From Ctenosaura bakeri (taxonomy: Eukaryota; Chordata; Lepidosauria; Squamata; Iguanidae), in the NCBI GenBank assembly GCA_948474755.1, contig CAOLHI010002538.1, positions 62,001 through 126,000 on the forward strand: DNA of 64,000 nucleotides. Reading direction: 5' to 3'. Positions 37,602 to 48,835 of the stretch are shown in pieces. Position numbers and translations under genes: made by a program. Positions within the stretch are counted from its first letter, which is position 1, and every line of letters starts with the position of its first letter. The notes under the pieces are model-generated. The model was not told where the DNA came from, did not search any database, and worked only from the letters and a program-made list of their open reading frames with translations.

Positions 37602-40475
37602 TTACCACTTTCTGCAGCACACTGAACCAGGCATATCACACCTGCCATAGGGTTTAAAGTTGATGGGACAGTGGTGGTATCTGCATATGCCATCAAGTTG
37701 GTGACATCCAGCAGTATCCCTTGGTGGTGAGGAGAATGCTGGAACAAAAGAAAGAATTGCCTGATATTTTCATTACACAAAAGTCACTGCTCTTAGCATC
37801 ATCTCTCTTTCTAAGAGCTGACTGAATCATTTTCAGAAGCTCATCTGGGGCAGGTACCAGAGTGCAGGGATGTGATTCTTCATTAATTTCATTCTCAAAA
37901 GAAGCAATGAATAATTTTAGCAATTTTCTTCCTTCTGCAAGAAAGTTTTGAAAAACTATGCAATTTTTGAAGACCATTTACAGTTCAGGACTTGTTCCCC
38001 CTCTTTTCTGTTTTTCAAAAAGCACTTTCTATGCAAGAAACAACATTTGCAGAAAACAGTAATTTCTGTGCAGAAATATTATCTTCTGTGCTGAAAATGC
38101 ACAGAAAATACAGGGCAGAAAATGCTGCTGTCACACATGTGAAATTGTGCAGAGTTAGTCTCCAACTGCAAATATTCTCATCAGTGAGAGAGTCTCCTCA
38201 ATATTTGGAAAACACCTTTTGATCATTTTTCAACTATTTTCAAACATTCTTCCCATCCCTACAGAAGGGGGTCTTCTTGGTGGCTGCTTCAAGATTGGAG
38301 ATCAAGCTAGTTAGGTAGACTTTTTAAATATTTTACTGCATGATGACGATGATGTTTAAAAAATTAAAAGAAGTTTTAACAGTATAACTGATTTCATTCA
38401 TAGTTATGATGGATTATTTATTGTTTTTTCAGATCAAGTTTTTAAACACTTGGAATGCACCTTCCATCCCAAACTTAGAAAAAGGTCAGGATAGAACTCA
38501 AATATAGGAAGCCTCTACCTTTTGATGCCCTATTATCTGATGACACACTCTCTTGACTCTTCCAAATTAAGGACAAGTTGTATTATTTTGATGGTGGGTC
38601 ACTCTGTCATCAGTTCTTCTCACGTATGGAGGCTCACTTGGAACTTCTCGCACATGTGCATTGCTTGCAAAGACTGCTGAGGGGGGACGTGTTATGCTGC
38701 TGAGACATTGGCCACTTCCACACAATGAGGCTGTGCCACTTGTGGGACAGAATGGCAGTGGTCAGCAGGTCGTACTTCCACACATCATCATTGCCGGCCC
38801 ACTGCCATCCTGTCCCCAAGCATTGCACTCATGCAATTTTTGCAAAATGGAAAAAATCGGTGTCATACATGGAATTACGTGGCACTTCCCAAGCTCCCAG
38901 CTATGCAGAAAGTTGTGGAAGCACAATGACAACGCTTCCTTCCATAGAGCAGCAATGGAACATGCAGGTGCAGAGGGGAGCATTGCTGATGTGTTCCCTT
39001 CTGGACCCAAGATTGCAATGTGGCAACACGGAACAGAAGAGTAACGCAGAAATGGCCTTCGCAAGCAGCAAATGTTTGGTCAGTCCAAAGTGATCCTCTC
39101 TACTTCCTTCAGGCTCCCTAAAGTATAATCCATGGGTGTCACTTTTCAACCAGTTCTCTTTTCTGATAGGGCTTCAATCCCTAACCTGTCAGATAAGTAT
39201 AGGAAGCCTGTAAATAAATGAACAAATGAAAATACATCAAATAATAATCAGAATCCTGTTATTGACTTGTACATAGATAAGTTCTCCTACAAAAGAGGCT
39301 GAGCACATTTGTGACTGTTTCTGCAGTCCCAATGAATCACCTAACACACAGGAGACACTAACAAAGAGAAATTACCACTCAAGAATGCACATCTGTAAAT
39401 CTGGTATCCTGTTGGTTAGTCCCAACTAAAGCAAACCCCATGAATGAACTGTTAAATGGATAATCAACACAGAAGTAAATTGTATTGATTCAATGGCTTT
39501 ATTCTACTCAGGAGTAACATGAAATGGTGATTATTGTGTCATTCTACTTATGCGACCAGGAAACAGATTCTATCTATTGTATAATGGGCCCCAAAAAGTA
39601 CAACTGTATGTGTAAGTGAACTTACACAACTGTAGAATACCAACAGGATCCTGGTAAATGTATTTATACCATTGAGAAGAAAAATCTGGGACTTAGGGGC
39701 ATGTCTCTACCAAGGGCTTAGTCATCCATCTCAACAGTGGTGGTGAACTTGAAAATACATCTTTCATTATTTTTTCAGCCCATCTTTCTCCACAAATAGG
39801 AAGCATTTGTTAACAGTGTGGGCCTTCATCTAAGCAATATGGACCAAAAATGAGGTGATGTTAGGGGCAAAGATATTGGGAGTAAAACAGTAAAAACATA
39901 CTTGATTGTAAGAATTCTAGTGTCCACAACTGAGTTAAGGCTTTGTGCATTAGAGGCTCCTTATCAATAAAGGGAATATGACCACAGAATCATATAGTTG
40001 GAAGGGACCCCAAGGACCATCTCATCCAATCCCCTGCCATGCAGGAATATAAAACTAAAGCATTCCTGAGAGATGATCACCCAACCTTTGCTTAAAGTCC
40101 TCCAAGAGAAAGAATCTACTACACTCCATGGACGTCCATAATATTTGCTCTCAGGAAGTTCTTCCTAATGTTTAGATGGAATCCCTCTTTTTGGAGTTTG
40201 GATCCATTGTTTTGTGCCCTTGTCTCTGGAGCAGCAGAAGAGAACTTTGCTCCATCTTCTATATGACATTGCTTCAGATATTTTAAATGGGCTATTGAGT
40301 CACCTCTCAGTCTTCTCTTCTGCAAACACACCCAGCTGCCTAAGCCATTAGAACAGAAAAACTAGATCCACTCTTCTTCAGATTTCTCATTTAGCCAAAG
40401 TTTACCGGATACCTTACCTGGAACAATTGTGAACACCAAGAACAGAAAAGCTGAAAAGATGCTGAAGACCTTCAT
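37602..40475 (-). CDS. Beta-defensin gene B, two coding exons
   Basis: Paralogue of genes A and C. Exon 1 is 40418-40475, a 19-residue signal peptide beginning MKVFSIF with a phase 1 CCAG/GTAAGG donor. Exon 2 is 37602-37738, after TTTTGTTCCAG. The product is 64 residues, one longer than A because of an extra residue before the first cysteine. The cysteine pattern is again C-x6-C-x4-C-x9-C-x6-CC. The mature part is histidine-rich (CRYHHC) and has three aspartates, so its net charge is only about +3; the end is CCRKW. The TAA stop is again embedded in GGTAAGTAAGA. The 2.7 kb intron contains an hAT-like short element (38710-39057) and an old CR1 piece near exon 1. Both splice sites and the frame are intact, so it is probably functional. 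Confidence 0.9.
38710..39057. mobile_element. hAT-like MITE in intron of defensin B
   Basis: Left end GGCCACTTCCACAC; right end GTAACGCAGAAATGGCC, inverted repeats of the same type as at 10101 and 62429. U1 and U3 lack it. The overlapping ORFs (38661-39149) on both strands are chance reading of the element. Confidence 0.65.
39983..40345 (-). mobile_element. Old CR1 fragment near exon 1 (U2)
   Basis: Same ancestral insertion as 6946-7318. Minus strand reads KRRLRGDSIAHLKYLKQCH and [11 protein letters not shown]. Confidence 0.85.
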
Positions 40476-40573
40476 AGCTGAAAAACAGAGCTGCTTTTAA
40501 GGAGATGCCAAGATGAAGAGAAAACCAATAGAAGGTTATCTGAAGAGCTAGAGAAATGACTGTAAACTCCTAG

Positions 40574-40582
40574 TATATATAG
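40574..40582 (-). promoter_or_regulatory. TATA box of beta-defensin B
   Basis: Minus-strand CTATATATA, 99 bp upstream of the ATG. It is followed upstream by the shared ATTGTGTCACAGGCTATG-like block (about 40590-40612). The position matches genes A and C. Confidence 0.65.
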
Positions 40583-40828
40583 GACAATTCTATAATTGTG
40601 TCACAGGCTATGAACACGTGTAGGTGTTGGTTGATGTTTCCTTGCAATTTGTGCACAGTAATAACTGCTACGCAAAGGGATTGCTATTCAGTTGGGAAAA
40701 GATTGTCAGGAAGCTGTAGCAAAAACAAAATATCCATTAATGGCAGGAAACTATCCAAAGCAGGTGTGTGAATGAGGTGTAATAGCAACATTGTTAAAGG
40801 ACACATCCCTAAGCAGAAAAAATAAAAT

Positions 40829-40985
40829 GTGCAAATGCAGAATCTAGGGGTCTTAGAAGACAACAGGCTAAACATGAGTCAACAGGATGATGAAGCAGGC
40901 AAGAAAGCCAATCTGTTTCTAGGCTATATCAACACAAGTAAAGTACCCCAACTGAAGGAAGTACACGTTCTAATCTACTTCAATT
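40829..40985 (+). mobile_element. CR1 scrap upstream of gene B
   Basis: Reads LGVLEDNRLNMSQQ and AGKKANLFLGYIN, a diverged CR1 ORF2 piece. Counterparts are at 58996-59140 (U3) and, reversed, 63000-63165 (U4). Confidence 0.75.
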
Positions 40986-41068
40986 GCTACAATCTGATTT
41001 CAGTGTGCAAAAGTAGTTTGCATTAAATTATCCCTCAGAAGAAGGAGAGGAGGCCAAAATACCCCAGA

Positions 41069-41163
41069 GGCACCAGATTCCATCTTATCTTGGAAGCTAA
41101 ACAGAGTCAAACCTGGTTCGTTCTTGGATGGGGGACCACCACTCAATATCAGCTGCTGTAGGC
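41069..41163 (+). repeat. 5S rRNA-derived repeat, U2
   Basis: CTTGGAAGCTAAACAGAG, CTTGGATGGGGGACCACC and GCTGCTGTAGGCT. Same insertion as in U1, U3 and U4. Confidence 0.7.
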
Positions 41164-43019
41164 TGTATTAAATCCTTTAAAGTTGACATTGAAACCCAGA
41201 ATGACTTCATCATTACATTGACATGGTAAACAACAGCCTCAATGACCTTGATACTTCTATTAAACCATCCTTTCATGTTATAATTATTTCTGCAAATGAA
41301 GGTGTATTCTCTCATGTTTTTCCATCGCTGGGCTGGATATAGGGAAGCAGAGAGACACTTGTTGCAAAATACATTGTGCATTTACCTAACATTTTTGCAA
41401 CACAGAATGTTTTCATAAAGTAGCAGTTTGTGTCACTGAAATGTGGTGGTAGAGAAGATTTTTATGGAAAATGGATATGGCAATCACATGTTGCCTAGGG
41501 GTTCACCTATTCCACAGCTGCGTATTGTAGAAAAATAAGGACAACAGAGAAAACTATAGCCACAAAAATCTATTCAGGACTCACCAAAGGGAAATGTAGC
41601 CAGGTTGGCCAGGACAATTACTTAAAAAACTATTTTAGGCATCCAATTGTTAGTCAATTTCAACAAAAGGAAAAGCAGCAAAACACCTTTACGTGTGACT
41701 AGTGGCCACATGAAATTTGCATTATCACTGATCGGGCACCTAGCAATTAGTGCCCAGCGAAATGTTTCAAGGAAGCCAAATTGAAATCGACTGTTGACAC
41801 ACTTTGAAGACAAATACATCTGTGTTGTAAAGGGTTGGGCTGATACCAAAGAACATATGCACCTTTCATTGATGCAAATGAAGCTGCAAAGTTCACTCAT
41901 TACATGTGTGTTTCTTTTATTAGGTTATCTGTGTTGCAGAGCACAGCTATGGGACATTCAAAATGTCCCACTTTTTCTAGCACTGTTTTATATTTCACTT
42001 TTTATTTTCTGGCACTCTGCTGGAAGTGCAGTAAGGTCAAGAGATTCATTCAATTGCTGAGCTAAGCTATTCAGGAAAGCTTCTCAGGCTTCCATACTTG
42101 CATACTGTATCATGAGCCTGCAGCAAGCGTTGTGGCAGCTTCAAAGTTTACCTGTTTTTCCTGAAAGAATCCCTCTAGTATTCAGTACAAGGTTTCTCTC
42201 CCTTCTCAACTACAGCAAATACAGTGTCTCTTAGAAACACCCAGAGAGAGAGAGAGAGAACAATTTGTTGACAAGAAATAAAAATGGGAAAACTATTGAT
42301 CATGGTAAAAATTAAAACTGAACTGAAGCTCGCTTAGCCTTTGAAATTTTCCAAAAGAAAATTATCCAATTCAAAAAAAAGGAGTACAAAATACACATAT
42401 TAGGGAAGAATGCATAGAAGATTTTTCATATCAATGGAAAGAGCATTCAGAAATGCCTTATGGTTAAAGTGCTTTCAAAAATGCTTATGTTATGCAAACC
42501 TGAATTCAAAAATATGTATATTAGGGAAAATGCACAAAAATAAATTCAGAACAAACCCAACTTAACACTGAAAAGAATAGAATCAGAAAAAAAGCAAAAC
42601 TGACTGACTATTTTGAATTAAAATAGTCTTCTTAAGGTAATGACCAGAACTCTAGTGGTATTATGCAAATGCATACATTCTCTTGTAAATGCAGTTGGGG
42701 GTTTGTTGGGGGGGTGGTTGGTTATTTTATTTTATTTCATTTTTTGCCCTTTGTGCATAAGCATATTCAATTCACAATACTGTAAGCGGAGTTCCCTAAG
42801 TGTAACCATTTTACATAGGCCTCAGTCCTATTGTTAGTTCCAACCAGGGTACAGCCACTGAATCAACTAGTGTTTATTTGTTGTTGTTGTGTGCCTTCAG
42901 GTCTTTTTTGACTTATGGCTACCGTCACAGGATTTTCTGGAGCTAAGAGTGTGTGATGCTCCCAAAGTCATCATTCAAGAATTGGTTTAATGGGTCTAAT
43001 ATAGTTGGAATTACCAAAA

Positions 43020-43916
43020 TGATATCTCACTGGTAAACCCTGTCCAGGGGTCTACAATTTTGATATTAAAATATGATTCAATGTGCCTGAGAGGTCACCC
43101 GGATGGGCACGTAGGCAGCCACAGTTGAACAATCGAACACCAAGTCAGGCCAGTAAAATCCCCAGTCACGTAGCCCCAGGAGACCTCAAGCTGTGCAAAC
43201 CCACAGTAGACAAAGGGTCCTCAACTGACTTGAGGGGATTAGTGTGTTTGCCCCAAGTTGAGCAAAATCCTATCAGGCAAGAACCATTCACAGAAAGTCA
43301 CATCACAAACCCAATGCAGCCAAAGATTCTGAGACTTTGGCAACACCTTGTAATCTCATCACGCAAAGGAAGTTACCATTGTGGAACTCCCTTCTCATTG
43401 CAACACTCATTGTTCTCCTCGGGAAAGGATTAGCCCTCCAGGTACTTTTCCCCTACAAATAGTCCCAGTTTTTTTGCAGTTCTTTGGATCACTCCTAGTC
43501 ATCCCAGCTGACAGTTTCTCCATCCGCTGAGTAATCCCCTCAGCCCTTTCCGTGCTGAGCTCCACTTCTTCGCTGTTTTTCCCAGACCAAGGACTTCAGG
43601 AAAAGGTGCAGTATCACCCCAGCTACAACTCCTTCAATATTCCCCTATCCAGTTTCCTCTCTTTTGCTTCTTAATAGGTCTTGAGTGAATGAGTGATTGT
43701 GTTGGTGCATGAGACTTTCATTCAATAAAATCATTTTATTGGACATCTTCATTTGGTTTTTGGCTTGGCCTGACCCCGTAAAAACTGGGTAAAAAGACCC
43801 CATTAGGCTACCCTGCCTCTCACATTGCTATTGCTCATGCTCTGGCTAGTTTCCATTCCCCATCACATTGAGCACATCGAGGTGTCCCCCAAGGGACCCC
43901 AGAAATCAGGGTAACA
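43020..43916 (+). mobile_element. Solo LTR with AAAA TSD
   Basis: TGATATCTCAC at the start and CAGGGTAACA at the end, flanked by AAAA at 43016-43019 and 43917-43920. U1 has the empty site (GATTACCAAAGGAAGTCAGG at about 17078). TCAATAAAATC at about 43723. Confidence 0.85.
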
Positions 43917-44506
43917 AAAAGAACTCAAGTGCATTAGCCCTGTCCTCTCTTGAATTAGAGGTGGAAATAATATTTGAAAATCTTAAGAAATGTTTGAAGA
44001 CATGTTTTAATGAATCAAGAAAGCCTGATGAGAAGATTCCCATGTTCTGTATAAAATTCATACAAATTTCTTTCCTGCAGAAAATGGCATTTTCCTCAAA
44101 GGAAAGGCTGTTTCCCATTCATAAAATGCTGTTTTCTGCACAAAACAGCCATTCGCAAATTTTGCACAGAATACAAATTGTAAATAGGCTTCAAAATCTG
44201 CATGGTTTTTGAAGACTTTCTACTAGTGGGAAGAAAATTTGCAAAAACTATGTCATCCTTCCTTCAAAAAGAAAAATAGCAAAGAACTTCATCTCTCTAA
44301 TTCTTTATTAATTTTATTTTTGAAGGAAGCAATACGTAGCTTTTCAAAGCCATCTCTCTAATTCCTTGCAGGAGAAATGCCCAGATGCTAGACCAGCAGG
44401 AAACAAGGAAGAGGGTTCCATCAAAATTCAATTGTTGTGGAGGGAGAATTTTCAAGAGGAAGCATATGCATATATGTGAATACACATATACCATTTATAT
44501 ACATTC

Positions 44507-44700
44507 TGTCATTGTTTACCTTCAAGTCATTTTTTATTTAGGGCGACCCTAAAGTGAGTCTATCATGGGGTTTTATGGCAGCTGAAAGTGTGTGATGTAC
44601 CCAAGGTCATCCAGTGGGTTTCCATGGCTGATTGAGGAATTGGACCCTGGTCTCCAATGTCATACTCCAATGCTCAAACCACTACACTATGCTGGCTCTC
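44507..44700 (-). mobile_element. tRNA-derived SINE
   Basis: Reverse copy of the 2247 family: CCCAAGGTCATCCAGTGGGT, then CAAACCACTACACTATGCTG at its 5' end. Confidence 0.65.
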
Positions 44701-44843
44701 TATACATCATGAAAGGAGAGAAACAGTGTTTGACTTCATTGGGGTTATTTTTTGCACCTCTAATATTTACAGCAATGATGTCCAGTAATGAATGTGTGTT
44801 CTGTGTGTTTAAAAGGATGTGTGCCTTTCACATAAATGCATAG

Positions 44844-45787
44844 TCCACATCTTCATATCATGGTTTATATTATTTAATTGGAAAAATATACTAATTGGTA
44901 TAAATATAAAACAGGTCCTGCTATGGTTGTATGGCCAGGCTGGATAAGAGGAAAAGGCCAGCCGAACACATGCAATGCAAATTCAATCAGAAGAAATCTC
45001 CAGGTATAGCCAGGTGACAGTCAGGAAATCACCAAGAAACTCCAGAGATAATAGGCTTGGGGTTAGCCTTAACAACTCAACCTTTTAGATGATAAAGTCT
45101 GAAAGATTCCCACAAAACTGCTGATTTTCTTAACTCCTTTTCCTGCTGATCAAGTAAACCTCTCCTTTGTCCTCAAACCTGTCCAACAAGTACTGAGCTA
45201 TCAGGATGGCCATTAGCCCTAAGACCATTGGCCATTCCAGACCTCATTGTCCACTCTGCAAGCTCTATTATTTGCTTGACCAGAGACCCAGTAACACCCT
45301 TTGCCCTCCAGACAGAAATTGGGTATATAAACCTCAGGTTTTGGCCAGTTAACTTGCCGCACACTGGTTGCTGGTTGCCATTCTGCCGCTCCAATTTCCA
45401 ATCACGTACTGTCCTTAGACTTGTGTCTAAGCCACATCACTGCTTCTTCACTGCTCTTCTGGATAGGTAAATATCACCCATGTCACCGTAGAACCTCGCT
45501 ATCCAAAATTTTCCTCCCTTTTCCTTCAATTAGCCTTGTGTGATTGTGTAACTGCTTGGATCTTGTGTGTGTGATTACAATTCCCCCGAGAAAACACAAT
45601 TAAGCTTATTTTTGGATCTCCAGCTGGTTCTTCCTTGCAGAAGTACTGGTAAATGTAGGTGTAAAAGATCTTGTTAGTTTACTCCCCTCTCACAAGCTTC
45701 CTATTTTGAGCTAATAATTCCCCACTGTTTCATGGAGGTCCTGGCATTGTGGGTGGACCTCTGAGTCACCCCTGTTTTGGGATAACA
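44844..45787 (+). mobile_element. Solo LTR with ATAG TSD
   Basis: Ends TTTTGGGATAACA with ATAG at 44840-44843 and 45788-45791. The first bases are TC where TG is expected, probably a point change. The poly(A) signal is weak (GAAAACACAA where others have AATAAA). Confidence 0.6.
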
Positions 45788-45984
45788 ATAGGATAACTGA
45801 ATTTACAGAATTTTTTTGATAACAGTGGCCATAGTGCACTCTGAGTTTTTTCACCATATATCCCAGTTGGTATATCTTTATCGTGTCTACTTTGGGATTA
45901 GTACTGTTTGTTCCTATTTCAGCTGTCTTTTCTTTTCTCTCTCTCTCTTTCTCTGTCTTTTGGTTAGCATTTTGTAGTATGTAG

Positions 45985-46205
45985 TAAGAACCAGCATGCT
46001 GTAGTGGTTTGACTGTTGGACTATGGCTCTGGAGACCAGGGTTTGAATCCACCCTGAGGCAAGGAAACCTACTGGATGACCTTGGGTAAATCACAGTCTC
46101 AGAGTAAAGCAAGCCCCTTTCAACAAATTCTGCCAAGAACCCCAGTGATCGTTTTACTTTAGAGTAGCCATAAATCAGAAATGACATGAAAGCACACAAC
46201 AACAA
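45985..46205 (+). mobile_element. tRNA-derived SINE
   Basis: CATGCTGTAGTGGTTTGACTG, GGGTTTGAATCC B box, GACCTTGGGTAAATCACAG, and the CATAAATCAGAAATGACATG tail with an ACAACAACAA end. Confidence 0.75.
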
Positions 46206-46296
46206 GTATGTTGCTTTGCCCAAATTGAATATATTTTTGCTTTGTTCATTCATTCTTTATGTTTGCACTTGTGTATACAATCTTGAGTTCATTTAG

Positions 46297-46480
46297 TGTT
46301 ACAATAGTGTAGTGATATGAGTGTTCAACTAGTGCTCTGGGAGCCTAGGGTTCAAATCCCCATTCAGCCACCAAAACTCACTGGGTGATCTTGGGCAGGT
46401 CACACTATCTTATCCTCAGAGGAAGGCAAGGGCAGACCCCCTCTGAACAAATCTTATCCAGTAAACCCATTATACTTATT
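46297..46480 (+). mobile_element. tRNA-derived SINE, second copy
   Basis: ATAGTGTAGTGATATGAGTG, GGTTCAAATCCCC B box, GATCTTGGGCAGGTCACAC. Shortened 3' end. Confidence 0.7.
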
Positions 46481-46489
46481 GACCATTTT

Positions 46490-47532
46490 AAATTCTAAAT
46501 TTCCTACTTATCTATTTTATGTTAAATATCATCATTGAGAGGTACTAAAAGATATTATTATTTAAATCCATAAATCATTAATCAATTCTCTAATTATTGA
46601 TTCTCTTTTGTCATCATCTTTCTCAACTGCAGAAACTCCTAATGAACAAAAGGCAAAATCCCTCCCCTAATATTAACAAAGCACAAAGAGCTGTTTTAAA
46701 AGAACTCTGTTTACAAATGAAATAAAATAAGACAAAATAGAATAGAATAATGTATGGAAGTGCAATTGAATACCAGCAATATCAGTTAAGTATCCTTCCA
46801 TCATTAAATCTAAATTACAATATATTAAAACTCATCCAGACCAAAGATCCAAAATCTTAAAACAAATTATTGAGTGGTCAAGTGTCAAATCCAGTAACAC
46901 TTAATTTCCCCGTTGTAAAAAAAATCATTAAGCAGCTCCCAATCTTTCCAGAATTTGCTGTTCACCTAGTTATATCTTTTATACGTTGCACAAAACCATA
47001 ATTTTGTTATCACAATTAAGATAGTCTGGAACAGGTATAAAAATTTTCACAAAACATTCAGTTTACTAACTGAAACTCTACCTAAAAAAGATAATTCATT
47101 GTCTGCCACATTTCAAGCTTCTTTTGCATTGATTTACATACTTTCAAATAATTATTTTGAAATAAATAATTATAAATGATACATAATTATTGTTAGCCAT
47201 CAATTTAATACCTAAGTTTTTAACTTTATTTAAACATAATGATCCTGAAATCTTTTGAAGCTGTTCTTTCGCTTTAGATTTAATATTTTTAGTCAAGATC
47301 TCTGTTTTAGATTTCTTAATTTTAAAGCCAGCAAATTGCCTGAATCTGTTTAGTATTCCATTCAGGATATCAACTTTAGACACTGGATCTTCTAGAAAAA
47401 TTATCATGACATGGGCAAATGCTTTGGTTCTACATTCTTCCTTGCCAAGTTTAACTCCTTGTAATTGAATTTTGTTCCTTATTATTCTAAGCACAACTTC
47501 CAACACCAGGAAAAAAACCAGTCCAACTGCTT
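46490..47532 (-). mobile_element. L1 LINE reverse-transcriptase fragment
   Basis: The minus ORF 47144-47506 reads AGFKIKKSKTEILTKNI and VKNLGIKLMANN, typical of the L1 ORF2 region after the catalytic aspartates. The FADD-like motif is FAHVM, so the site is dead. 46490-47140 is AT-rich with no clear coding. Confidence 0.7.
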
Positions 47533-47668
47533 CATAGAATCATAGAATCATAGAAATTCAGAGTTGGAAGAGACCACACAGGCCATCCAGTCCAACCCCC
47601 TGCCATGCAGGAACACCCTCAAAGCAATCCCGACAGATGGCCATCAAGCCTCTGCTTAAAAACCTCCA
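47533..47668 (-). mobile_element. Young CR1 tail insertion
   Basis: Three CATAGAAT units, then GAGTTGGAAGAGACCACACA and CATCAAGCCTCTGCTTAAAA. It splits a sequence that is continuous at 26540-26560. Confidence 0.85.
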
Positions 47669-48134
47669 TAGCAGAACACAAGCATTCACATGACGCCAGT
47701 AGGATTCCACCCAGTATATGACAGTAGCAATCTGATTTTCCTTCACTTTTGCTTGTATGTTAGTGTTCGCTCTCTAATAGGGTTGCCTTGTATTGTTACT
47801 GATCTTGTATGCCTTCGAGCCGTGCCTTCTCCATTGCCCAATCCACTTGTCTGGGATTCCCACATGTCTGGAAACTTGCATGTTTAGATACATATCTTCT
47901 ATGGACCAACAGATGGAACTAAAACCTTGCACAGTCTAGCAGATGGCACTGGTCTTCTCTGTAGAAGGGCAGTGTTGTTTGCAGAAATGAGGAATAAGCA
48001 ACCAGCCTGATTCCTGAAATTCATGGAATGATTCCAATGATACCAATCTGTGTTTTGAAAAGGAATGGCCATCCCATTGAAAGCAATGTCTTGAAAACAA
48101 TATTTATAATGCAGTGACGGTCACTATCAGCAGC

Positions 48135-48830
48135 TTTGTTACCCCAAAACGTGTGTGACTCATAGGTCCACCTGCAATGCCAGTGCCTCTGTGAAATAGT
48201 GGGGAATATTAGTTCAAAGGGGAGGCCTGCGAGATGGGGATAACCTAATATGATCTTTTACACCGATGTCTACCACTACCAGTTCAAGGAAGAACCATCC
48301 AGAGATCAAAAAGTAAGCTTACTAGTTTTATTGGGGGAATTGTAATCACACACACAAGTTCCAAGTGTGATTGCAGTCACGCAATCACACAAGGCTAACT
48401 GAAAGAAAGGGAAGGAAAATCTTGGATAGCAAGATTCTAGGGTGAAGTGGGTGATATTTACCAATCCAGAAGAGCCGCGAAGAGGCAGCAGCGTGGCTTA
48501 GACACAAGTCTAAGGACAGTACACGGACAGAAATCAGAGCAGCAACATGGCGTATAAGAAAGGGACCATGGCACTTCCAGCTGACTGGTTTCCAGGGATG
48601 CCAGATTCATACAAGTCTACTGTGGACTGTAATGTGCATGGGAGCATTGAAGAGTCTCTGAAAAAATTGAAGAAATCCAGTTGGGTTGAACCAGTTCTCA
48701 AGAGTTGGGAATGATGATCTCCCTATGGTTCATACCTTTTTCCACTGCATACAGAAGACACTGACTAGGCTTCCGTATTTCCTCCTCAGGCACAGTCTGC
48801 CATTCTTGACTCTGGTGATACTGACGCAAC
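48135..48830 (-). mobile_element. 3' LTR region of ERV remnant E3
   Basis: TGTTACCCCAAAACGTG at the left, preceded by the same CAGCAGCTT flank as E2. Reversed AAGTCTAAGGACAGTACACG block at about 48505. The right limit against env is approximate. Confidence 0.6.
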
Positions 48831-48835
48831 CTGAC

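Larger units (their letters stand above)
34600..44200. repeat. Defensin duplicon U2
   Basis: This block carries gene B in the same layout and orientation as U1. It lacks the SINE body present at 2247 in U1 and 55845 in U3, leaving only its 3' tail near 37285. Specific insertions are a compound LTR at 34984-36907, an hAT-like element at 38710-39057 and a solo LTR at 43020-43916. The 41170-43000 stretch matches 11230-17090 of U1 with gaps and is non-coding. Confidence 0.75.

Noticed and set aside
38661..39149. Overlapping ORFs of 80-127 residues on both strands
   Set aside because: They lie within the hAT-like element at 38710-39057, which lacks stops by composition; both strands are open.
45711..46253. 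180-residue minus ORF
   Set aside because: It runs through a tRNA-derived SINE and an LTR end, with no domain.
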